Source: Neisseria shayeganii 871 | Lineage (GTDB): Bacteria > Pseudomonadota > Gammaproteobacteria > Burkholderiales > Neisseriaceae | Length of the DNA: 36,087 nt | Direction of reading: 5' to 3' | NCBI RefSeq assembly: GCF_000226875.1 | Contig: NZ_JH164926.1 | Location: 2,243,020 to 2,279,106, forward strand | Part shown: positions 6,884 to 13,971 of the stretch, one piece after another | Layout: each line of letters opens with the position of its first letter | Position numbering within the stretch: the first letter of the stretch is position 1 | The notes under the pieces: generated by a model | The model's database searches: none | The model's input: only the letters and a program-made list of their open reading frames with translations | What the model was told of the DNA's origin: nothing | Made by a program: the position numbers and the translations under genes

Positions 6884-7696
6884 AAACAAAGTTCGCTCTT
6901 TCCACAATACCGCCCCAGTCAACAGCAGCAGAATGCCTGTCTGAATCACTTTGCTGTCGGGGTGGGTTTGGAATATCTCGTTGCCGAGATTGGCGGCCAG
7001 ATGAAACAGCAGCGCCACCATAATACTGCGCCCGCTTTTCAGATACAGCCAGTTCATCAGTAGCACAAACACCACCATGCTGGCGACAAAATTGGCGGTG
7101 TAAAGCCAGCCTTGCGCCACCAGTTCGCTGTGGTAATAGCCTTTCACCAAGCCTAGCGGCACATGCCAAAGCGCCCAGTACACGGTGAAAACCAGCGACG
7201 CGGCAAACAGGCTGAAGCGCGACAGCAGCGCGTCCGTGCCGTAGGAGTGCCACGCCAGCTCTTCCAGCACCGCCCCGAGCACCAAAGCCAGCCACGGCGA
7301 AATCAGCGCCGAAGTAAACGAAGGGCTACCTGAAATATGGAACTGCCCGGCAGAATAGCCGAACAACAGCGACACGCCCTGCGCCAACACCAGCGACAGC
7401 GGCGGCAACAGCACCGCCGCCAGCCAATACCGTTTGCGCACGCCGGAAAAACGCAAACGCAACAAAGCATCCGCCCGCAGAGAAGGCTGCCGCCACAACA
7501 AAGCCGCGGCCAAACACATCGGCACGAGCAAACCGGCCAACAGCAAGGCCGTGAGCAAACCTTTGTGCCCGCCGTCGGGCTGGTGGCTGAGATACGCCGC
7601 TGCAAACCACAACGCCCACGGCAGCAGCAGCGACCCGGCGAAGAAAAACACAGGCCGGTAAACCGCGGGGTTGACGATGTATTGGGTTGGGTTCAT
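6860..7696 (-). CDS. CPBP-family membrane protein (CAAX-protease/Abi type), altered active-site motif
   Basis: A 278-residue multi-pass membrane protein with about seven or eight hydrophobic helices. The CPBP core is recognisable. Motif 1 is EELAWH (residues 145-150), where active members normally have EExxxR; motif 2 is YWALWHVPLG (His 178); motif 3 is LFHLAANLGNEIF. In this family the paired Glu and the later His residues form an intramembrane metalloprotease site; some members process prenylated or bacteriocin-related substrates and others are of unknown role. The Arg-to-His change could be tolerated or could mark loss of activity. The ATG at 7696 has AAGGAA about 8 bases upstream. It is part of the Neisseria-dialect island, and AG-DUS words flank its end. 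Confidence 0.8.
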   Translation of the reverse strand: MNPTQYIVNPAVYRPVFFFAGSLLLPWALWFAAAYLSHQPDGGHKGLLTALLLAGLLVPMCLAAALLWRQPSLRADALLRLRFSGVRKRYWLAAVLLPPLSLVLAQGVSLLFGYSAGQFHISGSPSFTSALISPWLALVLGAVLEELAWHSYGTDALLSRFSLFAASLVFTVYWALWHVPLGLVKGYYHSELVAQGWLYTANFVASMVVFVLLMNWLYLKSGRSIMVALLFHLAANLGNEIFQTHPDSKVIQTGILLLLTGAVLWKERTLFFRRPQCE

Positions 7697-7852
7697 CGGT
7701 AGTTCCTTGTTGTTTGTGCAGGTATGTTTTTCAGACGGTATCACTTCATGATGCAACCGTATGGTTGGCACCCTTGCGCTCTGTATGATTCAAACTTGCG
7801 AGTCTGAGTGGCGGGCAGGGATGCCCGCCCTACTCATGAAGCCTATCCCTAA

Positions 7853-8995
7853 TCAAATATCCACCGGCTGCCAGTTTTTGCTGCCTTTTATCGGTGGCAG
7901 GTAGGCCAACCCCATTTGGCATTGCTGCCATAATCTATCGGGGATGCGGTAATGGTCGGCTTTGTCGGGGTCGAGTTCGCACACGATTTCGGCTTCGCGG
8001 CCGCTTTCAATCAGCGCGACCAAATCAGGGTTAATCATCACGGTTTTGCCCAGTGCGATGAATTCCGCCCAGCCGGTTTGGTAGGCCGCCAAAATCTGTT
8101 CGGCGGTAAACAGGTTGCCTACGCCGATCAGGGGCAGTTTGCCGCCGATGCGTTGGTGTATCTGCTCGATGCGCGTCAAATTTGTATCGGCTCCGCGGCG
8201 GGCTTTTTTGTAGAAATCCCACAGCGAAACGTGCAGGTATTGCAGCGGCTTTTGCACCATGGCATCAATCAGCGCAAACGTGTCCTGCATGGTCAGGCCC
8301 TTGTCGCCGCCCTCTTCGGGCGAGAAACGGTAGCCGAGAATAAAATCGGGGCGCTTGTGTTGGCGGCGCACGGCATCGATGGCATCGACGATGGTCAGCG
8401 AAAAGCGCAGGCGGTTGCCTAGGCTGCCGCCCCATTCGTCGTTGCGGCGGTTGCTTTGGGCAGAAACAAACTGTTGAATCAAATAGCCGTTGGCGCCGTG
8501 TATTTCCACACCGTCAAAGCCTGCCTGAAGCGCCAACTCGGCGGCGCGGGCAAAGGCTTCAATCAGCGCGTGAATTTCCGGGGCGGTAAGCGCGCGCGAA
8601 CCGCTGGCTGCGTCGGCCGACGGCGCCACTTTGTCGGCGCCTGCCAACAAATCGGCCATCGCTTTGCTGCCGCCGTGATGCAGCTGCAAAACGGCTTTTG
8701 CGCCTTGCGCGTGGGCAATCTGCGCCACTTCTGCCAAGCTCGGCAAATCTTCCGCGCCGATGGCTTCCGGCTGCCCGCTAAACGCTTTGCCTTCAGGCGA
8801 CACCAGCGTGGCGGCGGCGATAAACAGGCCGAAGCCTTCAAAGCGGTTTTGCAAAAAACGGCGTTCACCCTCGCTGATGCTGCCGTCTGCGTTGGAAGCC
8901 CAATGCGTCATGGGCGCGACCACCAAACGGTTTTTCACGACCACGCCGTTGTTGAGGGTGTAGGGTTGGAAAAGCGGGGCGTATTTCGGGTTCAT
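7853..8995 (-). CDS. NADH:flavin oxidoreductase, Old Yellow Enzyme family
   Basis: A 380-residue FMN-dependent TIM barrel. Family signatures run in order: LFQPYTLNNGVVVKNRLVVAPMTHW at the N-terminus, KAVLQLHHGG (strand 3), AARAAELALQAGFDGVEIHGANGYLIQQF (substrate/FMN His and Asn in HGAN), NRRNDEWGGSLGNRLRF, and a C-terminal phosphate-binding region (LPLIGVGNLF...FIALGKTVMINPDLV). Such enzymes reduce activated C=C bonds or nitro compounds with NAD(P)H; the physiological substrate is usually unknown. The ATG at 8995 is preceded by a weak AAGAAAG. It is transcribed like the alpha/beta hydrolase upstream, and two Neisseria-type uptake words lie between them. Confidence 0.88.
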   Translation of the reverse strand: MNPKYAPLFQPYTLNNGVVVKNRLVVAPMTHWASNADGSISEGERRFLQNRFEGFGLFIAAATLVSPEGKAFSGQPEAIGAEDLPSLAEVAQIAHAQGAKAVLQLHHGGSKAMADLLAGADKVAPSADAASGSRALTAPEIHALIEAFARAAELALQAGFDGVEIHGANGYLIQQFVSAQSNRRNDEWGGSLGNRLRFSLTIVDAIDAVRRQHKRPDFILGYRFSPEEGGDKGLTMQDTFALIDAMVQKPLQYLHVSLWDFYKKARRGADTNLTRIEQIHQRIGGKLPLIGVGNLFTAEQILAAYQTGWAEFIALGKTVMINPDLVALIESGREAEIVCELDPDKADHYRIPDRLWQQCQMGLAYLPPIKGSKNWQPVDI

Positions 8996-9015
8996 TGTGT
9001 ATCACTTTCTTGTGT

Positions 9016-9044
9016 TTCAGACAGGCATGGTTTTCAGACGGCCT
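9016..9044 (-). repeat. Tandem DUS of two Neisseria dialects
   Basis: TTCAGACAGGCA (9016-9027, wadsworthii type) is followed by TTCAGACGGCCT (9033-9044, AG-DUS). The second supplies the final codons and TGA stop of the alpha/beta hydrolase gene. These are the last Neisseria-type words in the window. Confidence 0.7.
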
Positions 9045-9651
9045 CATTCAAATAATCGCGAATCAGCGCCGCTACTTCCGCCGCATGAGTGTGTGCCACA
9101 TCGTGCCCGCCATGCGGTATCACTGCCAACTCGGCATTCGGCAATGCCTGCTGCAAAAAACGTCCGACGGCAGGCGGGCTGATGCGGTCATCGCCGCCCC
9201 AAATCAGCAGCACGGGCGCTTGAATCTCGGCAAAATCCGGTGACAAATCGCAATCCGCTTCTACAAACCATGTCGGCAGCTGCGGCTGTTCCAACAAATA
9301 AGCGCTGCGCCAGTCTTCCGCACCGAAAGCCGATACATCCATGCCGCCGGATGTGGCAACCAGCACCAAACCTCGCACTTGCTCGGGCTGGCACAAAGCC
9401 GCCTGCATGGCAATGATGCCGCCCATCGATTGCGCTACCAGCACAGTAGGCTCTTGAATTTTTGCCAATACCCAGTCGCACAAACCAGCAAAATCCTGAA
9501 CGGCTGGGTGAGGAGGCTGTCCGGCAAATTCAGGATAAGTCTGTACGGTACAGCAGCAATCCGACGGCATCAAATCCGCCACCGGCTGCCAAAATGCCGG
9601 ATCACCCGACGCGCCGGGTAAAAACAAAATGGATTTGTTTCGGCTATTCAC
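9034..9651 (-). CDS. Alpha/beta hydrolase
   Basis: A 205-residue alpha/beta-hydrolase fold protein. The oxyanion region is FLPGASGDPAFW. The nucleophile elbow is AQSMGG (Ser in place of the usual GxSxG centre, with Ala for the first Gly). The acid is in LLIWGGDDRISP and the catalytic His in IPHGGHDVAHTH. It may be an esterase, lipase-like or other hydrolase; no substrate can be named. Translation starts at a GTG at 9651, supported by AAGGAAG seven bases upstream. The reading frame ends inside an AG-DUS word (GAG GCC GTC TGA). It is the outermost gene of the Neisseria-dialect island. Confidence 0.82.
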   Translation of the reverse strand: MNSRNKSILFLPGASGDPAFWQPVADLMPSDCCCTVQTYPEFAGQPPHPAVQDFAGLCDWVLAKIQEPTVLVAQSMGGIIAMQAALCQPEQVRGLVLVATSGGMDVSAFGAEDWRSAYLLEQPQLPTWFVEADCDLSPDFAEIQAPVLLIWGGDDRISPPAVGRFLQQALPNAELAVIPHGGHDVAHTHAAEVAALIRDYLNEAV

Positions 9652-9711
9652 AATTAAATCTTCCTTGCGCTGATCGTTAGGGTAGTTTGCTGATGCGGTT
9701 TAATCGGCAGC

Positions 9712-9771
9712 AGGCTACCTGAAAACAGCCCGATGTTTGCGCCCCGAATGCGGACGGCTTTCAGGTAGCCT
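9712..9771. repeat. Two inverted Eikenella DUS (9712-9723, 9760-9771)
   Basis: AGGCTACCTGAA and its complement, separated by 36 bases, upstream of the next gene. They mark the return of the Eikenella dialect after the island. Confidence 0.8.
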
Positions 9772-9842
9772 GATTTGCTACGCCACCGGCATCTGTTAGG
9801 ATAAAGGCTCTGAATCATGCATCGCAACCATCAGGGAAAATC

Positions 9843-10319
9843 ATGTCCGGCCCATACTATGCCCCGCGTTACAGCCGCGCCGTCCGCATCCGCTTTGCAG
9901 TTGTGTTCAGCCTGATTGGTTGCTGGCTGCATTTTATCTTTTTTCCCGCCTTCCACGATTTCGCCAACCATGCCGACTGCCGCAGCCTGTGGGGCATCCC
10001 CGGCTATACCGTGGTGTTCTACGGCAGCACCTTCGGCCCTGTTTTGCCGCTGGTGTTGTTTGCGGCTTGGCTGCTGCCGGACGCTCTGCGCATGCTGCGC
10101 AGCAAACAATATCCGCCACCGGGGCGCAAAACCTGGAGGAAAGTCCGCGTGCGGCACGGGTGGCCGGCGCTGTGGCGGGCTTGGCTCGGAATCGCCTTGT
10201 TGCCGGCCAGTTTGGGCTTGGTGCTTTATGCCGCAATGGTGGCAGACGATTTGACCGAACGCTACCGTGCCGCCCATCCCAAGGGCGTGGTTTGTGAAAG
10301 CGAGCCAGCGCTGCCGTAA
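9843..10319 (+). CDS. Membrane protein of unknown function
   Basis: A 158-residue protein with three probable membrane segments: about residues 18-36 (AVVFSLIGCWLHFIFFPAF), 56-78 (VVFYGSTFGPVLPLVLFAAWLLP) and 113-133 (WLGIALLPASLGLVLYAAMVA). A basic loop (MLRSKQYPPPGRKTWRKVRVRHG) probably faces the cytoplasm. An AGGGA ribosome site precedes the ATG. No family is recognised. A second small membrane protein gene follows after a short gap on the same strand, so the two may be co-transcribed. Confidence 0.6.
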   Translation: MSGPYYAPRYSRAVRIRFAVVFSLIGCWLHFIFFPAFHDFANHADCRSLWGIPGYTVVFYGSTFGPVLPLVLFAAWLLPDALRMLRSKQYPPPGRKTWRKVRVRHGWPALWRAWLGIALLPASLGLVLYAAMVADDLTERYRAAHPKGVVCESEPALP

Positions 10320-10368
10320 AGACAAACCACTGGTTTTTGTGCTGATCTCAGATGAAAGGAGCTTTGTC

Positions 10369-10611
10369 ATGCGTTTACCCGTCGGTTCCGTCATTATTCT
10401 GATTTGCGGCTTATGCGCCCTGATTCCCGGCCTGATGACGCTGCTGGGCATGGGCGATTGGATACATGAAGTGCTCAACCAGCCGATTGGCGGCATCGCG
10501 CTGCTGATTATCGGCGGCTGTTGCCTGCTGGCCGCTTTGTTTCCGCTGTTCGCCACCTATCTGACCCGTCGCGAACAAGGCAAAGCGCCGTTTGACGAAG
10601 CAGACCGCTAA
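10369..10611 (+). CDS. Small two-helix membrane protein, function unknown
   Basis: An 80-residue protein with two hydrophobic segments (VGSVIILICGLCALIPGLMTLLG and IGGIALLIIGGCCLLAALFPLFATYL) and a charged C-terminal tail (RREQGKAPFDEADR). The AAAGGAG at 10355-10361 defines the ATG at 10369 rather than the longer upstream frame. It follows the previous membrane gene by 49 bases. A MITE-A copy lies 62 bases after its stop codon. Confidence 0.6.
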   Translation: MRLPVGSVIILICGLCALIPGLMTLLGMGDWIHEVLNQPIGGIALLIIGGCCLLAALFPLFATYLTRREQGKAPFDEADR

Positions 10612-10673
10612 TCGGATTCGGAAAGCGTTTGCTTTGTGTGGGTTCGGGCCAGGCCCGCTCCTTTCGGCAGGCT

Positions 10674-10855
10674 GAGACCTTTGCAAAAACCCTTGATGTG
10701 GATGCAGTTCAAGGCGTAGCAGCGCAGCGAGCGTGAACGCCAGGAATCCCCGTGGGACAGACATATCACACGATAGGCAAGTGAGCGAGCAGTACCCATA
10801 GGGCATAAACGCACAACGCAGAAATGCGCCGCAGATGGGGTTTTGCCAAGGTCTC
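10674..10855. mobile_element. MITE-A copy 2 (182 bp, long form)
   Basis: The ends are GAGACCTTTGCAAAAACCC and GGGGTTTTGCCAAGGTCTC, with the same interior as copy 1 plus a block (GTGAACGCCAGGAATCCCC and GTGGGACAGAC). The flanks are AGGCT on the left and AGGCC on the right, a near-perfect 5-base duplication. No coding capacity. Confidence 0.85.
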
Positions 10856-11108
10856 AGGCCGTTGCGCCGGCGGTCTTGATCAACAATACCGCTTTCACGG
10901 AAATTGTGAACAGGTTCATGCCACTCAAGCGAATCTCCAACCCGCCCCCGGCCGATTCATAGCCGAGCGCTTTGGTTGCGATTGACGCAATCAAGCGGCA
11001 GACACGTTTCCAGCCTGACTGCGGAAGGGCTATAATTCGATTATTAAAATTGAAAGAAACAAAATCCGGCGGCCTGCGCCTGATGCCGCCTGTTCATAAC
11101 CGAAGGGA
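10856..11108. other. hpaR upstream region
   Basis: About 250 bases between MITE-A copy 2 and hpaR. Apart from the promoter/operator at 11031-11044 I see no gene. AACAATACCGC at about 10885 recurs at about 14100, next to MITE debris. Confidence 0.35.
11031..11044 (+). promoter_or_regulatory. hpaR promoter -10 with overlapping MarR-like palindrome
   Basis: TATAAT at 11031-11036 sits in GGGCTATAAT; a weak -35 (TTCCAG, 17-base spacer) is possible. ATAAT-TCG-ATTAT (11032-11044) is a palindrome on top of the -10, placed as expected for autorepression by the MarR-type HpaR. The sequence is clear and the regulation is inferred. Confidence 0.5.
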
Positions 11109-11120
11109 ATGTTTGCCATT

Positions 11121-11585
11121 ATGATTCACCCGTCCAAACACATGTCGCTCAACATCGCCCTGATTCAAGCGCGCGAAGCCTTGATGACCCATTTCCGCCC
11201 CCTGCTGAACGAAGTCGGGCTGACCGACCAACAATGGCGGATTCTGCGCTTGCTGGCAGAAAACGGCACCATGGATTTCCAAGATTTGGCCCGTACCGCC
11301 TGCATTCTGCGCCCCAGCCTCACCGGCATCCTCACCCGTTTGGAAAAAATGGACTTGGTGATGCGCCTGAAACCCGCCAGCGACCAGCGCCGTGTTTTTC
11401 TCAAACTCACTTCCCTAGGCGAACGCACTTATACCGATTTCGTCAACCAAATCGACAAGCACTACGACATCATCGAAACCCTGATGCCGAAAGACAAAAT
11501 CGACCAGTTACACACCCTGCTGGCCGAATTGGCCACCATCGGCGTTGAAGACGACAAAAAATACGCTGCCGTTGCGAAATCCTGA
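11121..11585 (+). CDS. hpaR: MarR-family regulator, HpaR-like
   Basis: A 154-residue winged-helix regulator closely resembling HpaR, the repressor of 4-hydroxyphenylacetate/homoprotocatechuate catabolism. Shared blocks are SLNIALIQAREALMTHFRPLL, LTDQQWRILRLLAE, MDFQDLARTACILRPSLTGILTRLEKMDLV (recognition helix) and RLKPASDQRRVFLKLTSLGE (wing). Three in-frame ATGs occur at 11109, 11121 and 11142. GAAGGG at 11103-11107 is too close to the first and best suits the second. hpaC starts 4 bases after the stop. No catabolic hpa genes (hpaB, hpaD-I) are present here, so the effector may differ from that of enteric HpaR. Confidence 0.82.
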   Translation: MIHPSKHMSLNIALIQAREALMTHFRPLLNEVGLTDQQWRILRLLAENGTMDFQDLARTACILRPSLTGILTRLEKMDLVMRLKPASDQRRVFLKLTSLGERTYTDFVNQIDKHYDIIETLMPKDKIDQLHTLLAELATIGVEDDKKYAAVAKS

Positions 11586-11589
11586 ATCC

Positions 11590-12096
11590 ATGCTGCCAGA
11601 ACATCCGCCTCATCCCCTGCAAACCGCCTTCCGCGAGGCCATGTCGGCCTGTGCCGCCGGCGTGCACATCATCACCACCAACGGCCAGGCCGGCCGCTAC
11701 GGCATCACCATGACGGCCGTTACTTCGATCACCGACCAGCCGCCCACCGTGATGCTGTGCATCAACAGCCACGCCCGCATCGTTCCCCTGCTGGAAACCA
11801 ACGGGCGCTTGTGCATCAATGTCTTGGCCGCAGACCAACAGGATGCGGCCGAACATTTCGCCGGTATCACCCGTCTCACCCCCGAAGAGCGGTTTCTCCA
11901 CCATATCTGGGCCGAAGGCCCCACCGGACAGCCGCAAGTCACCGGTGCCTTGGCACACATGCACGGCGAAATCGTGCAGCACACCACCGTCGGCACCCAC
12001 CGCGTCCTGTTTGTGGAGATCGGCCACATCAGCGTACACGACACCGCCGCGCCGGCGCTCACCTATTTCCGCCGCCGCTTCGGCAGCTTGGTTTAA
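11590..12096 (+). CDS. hpaC: Flavin reductase, HpaC-like
   Basis: A 168-residue short-chain flavin reductase of the HpaC type. HpaC proteins reduce FMN/FAD with NADH and pass it to a monooxygenase such as HpaB. Matching blocks are LQTAFREAMSACAAGVHIITTNG, GRYGITMTAVTSITDQPPTVMLCIN, GRLCINVLAADQQDAAEHFAG, and a C-terminal VGTHRVLFVEI...LTYFRRRFG. The ATG at 11590 follows the hpaR stop by 4 bases, indicating a two-gene unit; an upstream in-frame TTG at 11545 is less likely. The oxygenase partner is missing, so it may serve a distant HpaB or another flavin-dependent enzyme. Confidence 0.85.
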   Translation: MLPEHPPHPLQTAFREAMSACAAGVHIITTNGQAGRYGITMTAVTSITDQPPTVMLCINSHARIVPLLETNGRLCINVLAADQQDAAEHFAGITRLTPEERFLHHIWAEGPTGQPQVTGALAHMHGEIVQHTTVGTHRVLFVEIGHISVHDTAAPALTYFRRRFGSLV

Positions 12097-12162
12097 TCCC
12101 TTGCCGGCGAAAAGCACTGCAATCCGGTTCCAGCAATAAGCAAGCAGCTGGCCGGCGTCAAA

Positions 12163-12174
12163 AGGCTACCTGAA
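12163..12174 (+). repeat. DUS, Eikenella dialect, before cdsA
   Basis: Exact AGGCTACCTGAA ending 8 bases before the cdsA start. Its 3' end with following bases (TGAAAGA) occupies the place of a ribosome site. Confidence 0.85.
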
Positions 12175-12182
12175 AGACCATT

Positions 12183-12980
12183 ATGTTGAAACTACGCATT
12201 CTCACCGCCCTCGTGCTGCTGCCGCTGATGCTCAGCATGCTGTTCGGCGCCGGCAGCGGCTTATGGGCTGCCTTCAGCGGCCTCATCGCCTTCATTGCCC
12301 TTTGGGAATACAGCCGCTTATGCGGCATGGATTCGGGCCTGCAAAAACCTTATCTGGCCGGTACCGCCTTATTCATGTGGTTGGCCCATGCCGGCGGTTG
12401 GCAGCTGCCCGCACCGGCATGGTGGGGCGTACTCGGCTTTTGGCTGATGGCCATGCCCTTGTGGCTGAAAAACAAATGGCGGCTGCGCCCGGATTGGAAA
12501 GGCATGGCTGCGGGTTGGCTGCTGATGCTGCCGTTTTGGTTTGCCCTCACCGGCCTGCGCCCGAACAGCGAAGACGCCGTCTCCCTGCTGGCGGTAATGA
12601 TGTTGGTTTGGGTGGCCGATGTGTTTGCCTATGTTTTCGGCAAACTATGGGGCAAAAGAAAACTCGCGCCCACCATCAGCCCCGGCAAAAGCTGGGAGGG
12701 CGTGGCCGGCGCCCTGTTTGCCGTAGTCTTATACATGAGCTGGGCGCGTTCGGCGGGCTGGCTGGGCTTTGATATGTCTTGGTTGGGCACCGTGCTGGTA
12801 GCCGTTTTGCTCACCGCCACCGGCATCTGTGGCGATTTGTTGGAAAGCTGGCTGAAACGCGCCGCAGGCGTCAAAGACAGCAGCCATCTGCTGCCCGGCC
12901 ATGGCGGCGTATTCGACCGCGTGGATTCGCTGATTGCGGTACTAAGCGTTTATGCCGCCGTACTCGCGTTATTCGCCTGA
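12183..12980 (+). CDS. cdsA: Phosphatidate cytidylyltransferase
   Basis: A 265-residue polytopic inner-membrane enzyme making CDP-diacylglycerol from CTP and phosphatidate, the precursor of all phospholipids. About seven hydrophobic helices are visible. The C-terminal CDP-synthase signature is intact: ESWLKRAAGVKDSSHLLPGHGGVFDRVDS, with the KR..KD and HGG.DR residues. An internal GKLWGKRKLAPTISPGKSWEG loop is also typical. The length matches the family (about 265-285). In many bacteria cdsA is between uppS and dxr; here it follows hpaC after 86 bases and has only repeat debris downstream, so the usual cluster is broken or located elsewhere. Confidence 0.93.
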   Translation: MLKLRILTALVLLPLMLSMLFGAGSGLWAAFSGLIAFIALWEYSRLCGMDSGLQKPYLAGTALFMWLAHAGGWQLPAPAWWGVLGFWLMAMPLWLKNKWRLRPDWKGMAAGWLLMLPFWFALTGLRPNSEDAVSLLAVMMLVWVADVFAYVFGKLWGKRKLAPTISPGKSWEGVAGALFAVVLYMSWARSAGWLGFDMSWLGTVLVAVLLTATGICGDLLESWLKRAAGVKDSSHLLPGHGGVFDRVDSLIAVLSVYAAVLALFA

Positions 12981-13087
12981 ATGTGCCCCGCTCCATCAAA
13001 TAAAGACTTGGTCCTTTACAAAATATCTCCATACCCCCTAAATTGCCGCCCAGCCATTTAGGGGCGTTCCAATGGGCAACTTTTCTA

Positions 13088-13567
13088 GCAAACCACACCG
13101 AGTCAAGACGGCGATACCCGTTGGGTGGAGCAAGACAGCCGCCTCCACCCGGGCTAAGGACACTACTCCTTCTACTGATGCCGCAGGCTATATCGAGAAT
13201 TGCACACCTCCCCGGCAATGCTCTCTACAGCAGGCATCTGACGCCTTGTCGGCAGAACTGGTGAAGGTAGCACCGTCTTGCAGACAAAGGCGGCGACAGC
13301 CAAGCAAACCGGCCATATTTGGCAAGACAGGGGCTGGAAGCGGCCATGCAAAATGCATACCGCGGAGCCGGCCGTTAAACCGAGAACAGAACCGCCGCAA
13401 CCGCCGTCCGGCGAAAGTGCGCCAGTTGGCGGAACAAAGCTTCGGTATCCTGCAGCGTACATTCCCTTACGCCCGGTCGGCCTATTGGGGTCTGAATTAA
13501 GGTACGAATACAAGGCCATCCGAAGGCGATGTGGGTGAACCTGCTGAAAGCGGGCAACAAACCCTAA
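13088..13567 (+). pseudogene. IS5-family transposase fragment, frameshifted
   Basis: The conserved C-terminal region of IS5-type DDE transposases can be pieced together from several frames. DGDTRWVEQDS near the start is followed by two stop codons in that frame. In the +1 track AAGYIENCTPP continues into NREQNRRNRRPAKVRQLAEQSFGILQRTFPYARSAYWGLN, equivalent to the ...RNR..AKVR..VEQSFG...R...RA.YFGL block with the catalytic E. After a stop/frameshift at about 13498, KVRIQGHPKAMWVNLLKAGNKP ends at 13567. The N-terminal half is missing. It is inactive, and may be a relict of the element that mobilised MITE-A. Confidence 0.72.
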
Positions 13568-13638
13568 TGTGCCTGTTGCTGCCTAAAAGGTGGCGGATTG
13601 CCTGAAAAACAGGGAAATTTAGCCAAAACCAAGGAAAA

Positions 13639-13669
13639 CATCCGAAACCGCAGGCTGCGGTTTCGGATG
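13639..13669. terminator. Perfect hairpin downstream of transposase remnant
   Basis: CATCCGAAACCGCAG / CTGCGGTTTCGGATG forms a 15-bp stem with a 1-base loop. There is no T-run. It lies between the transposase fragment and the right end of the IS remnant. Terminator function is uncertain. Confidence 0.4.
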
Positions 13670-13704
13670 TGAGGTGAGGATGGGCGGCGCAAAGTTTTCA
13701 GCCT

Positions 13705-13971
13705 AACTGAAATGCTTCAAGGCCTATCGCCATTTCGTGCGGTGGCGGTCTCCGGTCAAAAATCTACGTCTGCCGTATTGTTCCTGCTTGCAAGGTGACC
13801 AACCCTGCAAGCATTTCCGTTTGGTATCCACGGTTGTAACCGGGAAAAACCGCATCTCAAACCACATCGCAGCACGGCCAACCGCCCCCGGACGTGTCGT
13901 CATCATGCTTGCGTAGCGGTTTTTTAGCTTCGCAAGTCCGCTACGCTACCGAGGCAAAATCTGCAGCTGCC
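13705..13971. other. Gene-free spacer
   Basis: No credible gene. Open frames of about 60 codons lack ribosome sites. The segment joins the IS remnant and MITE-B debris. Confidence 0.35.

Larger units (their letters stand above)
13009..13704. mobile_element. Remnant of an IS5-type insertion sequence
   Basis: A decayed transposase (13088-13567) is flanked by sequences resembling MITE-A termini. TTGGTCCTTTACAAAA at about 13008-13023 parallels GAGACCTTTGCAAAA. GCGCAAAGTTTTCAGCCT at 13687-13704 parallels TTGCAAAGGTCTCAGCCT, including the AGCCT flank. A CCCCTAAAT stem-loop (13035-13043/13056-13064) lies near the left end. At about 700 bp it is shorter than intact IS5-family elements, so an internal deletion is likely. 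Boundaries are inferred. Confidence 0.5.

Noticed and set aside
10411..10806. Open frame containing the peptide CAARSLAYL, repeated near 2256-2570, 17969-18478 and 35715-36074
   Set aside because: The peptide is a translation of MITE-A, seen in every copy; it is not a conserved protein.
13724..13906. 60-codon minus-strand frame in the IS/MITE region
   Set aside because: No ribosome site or homology is apparent and it is surrounded by decayed mobile sequence.
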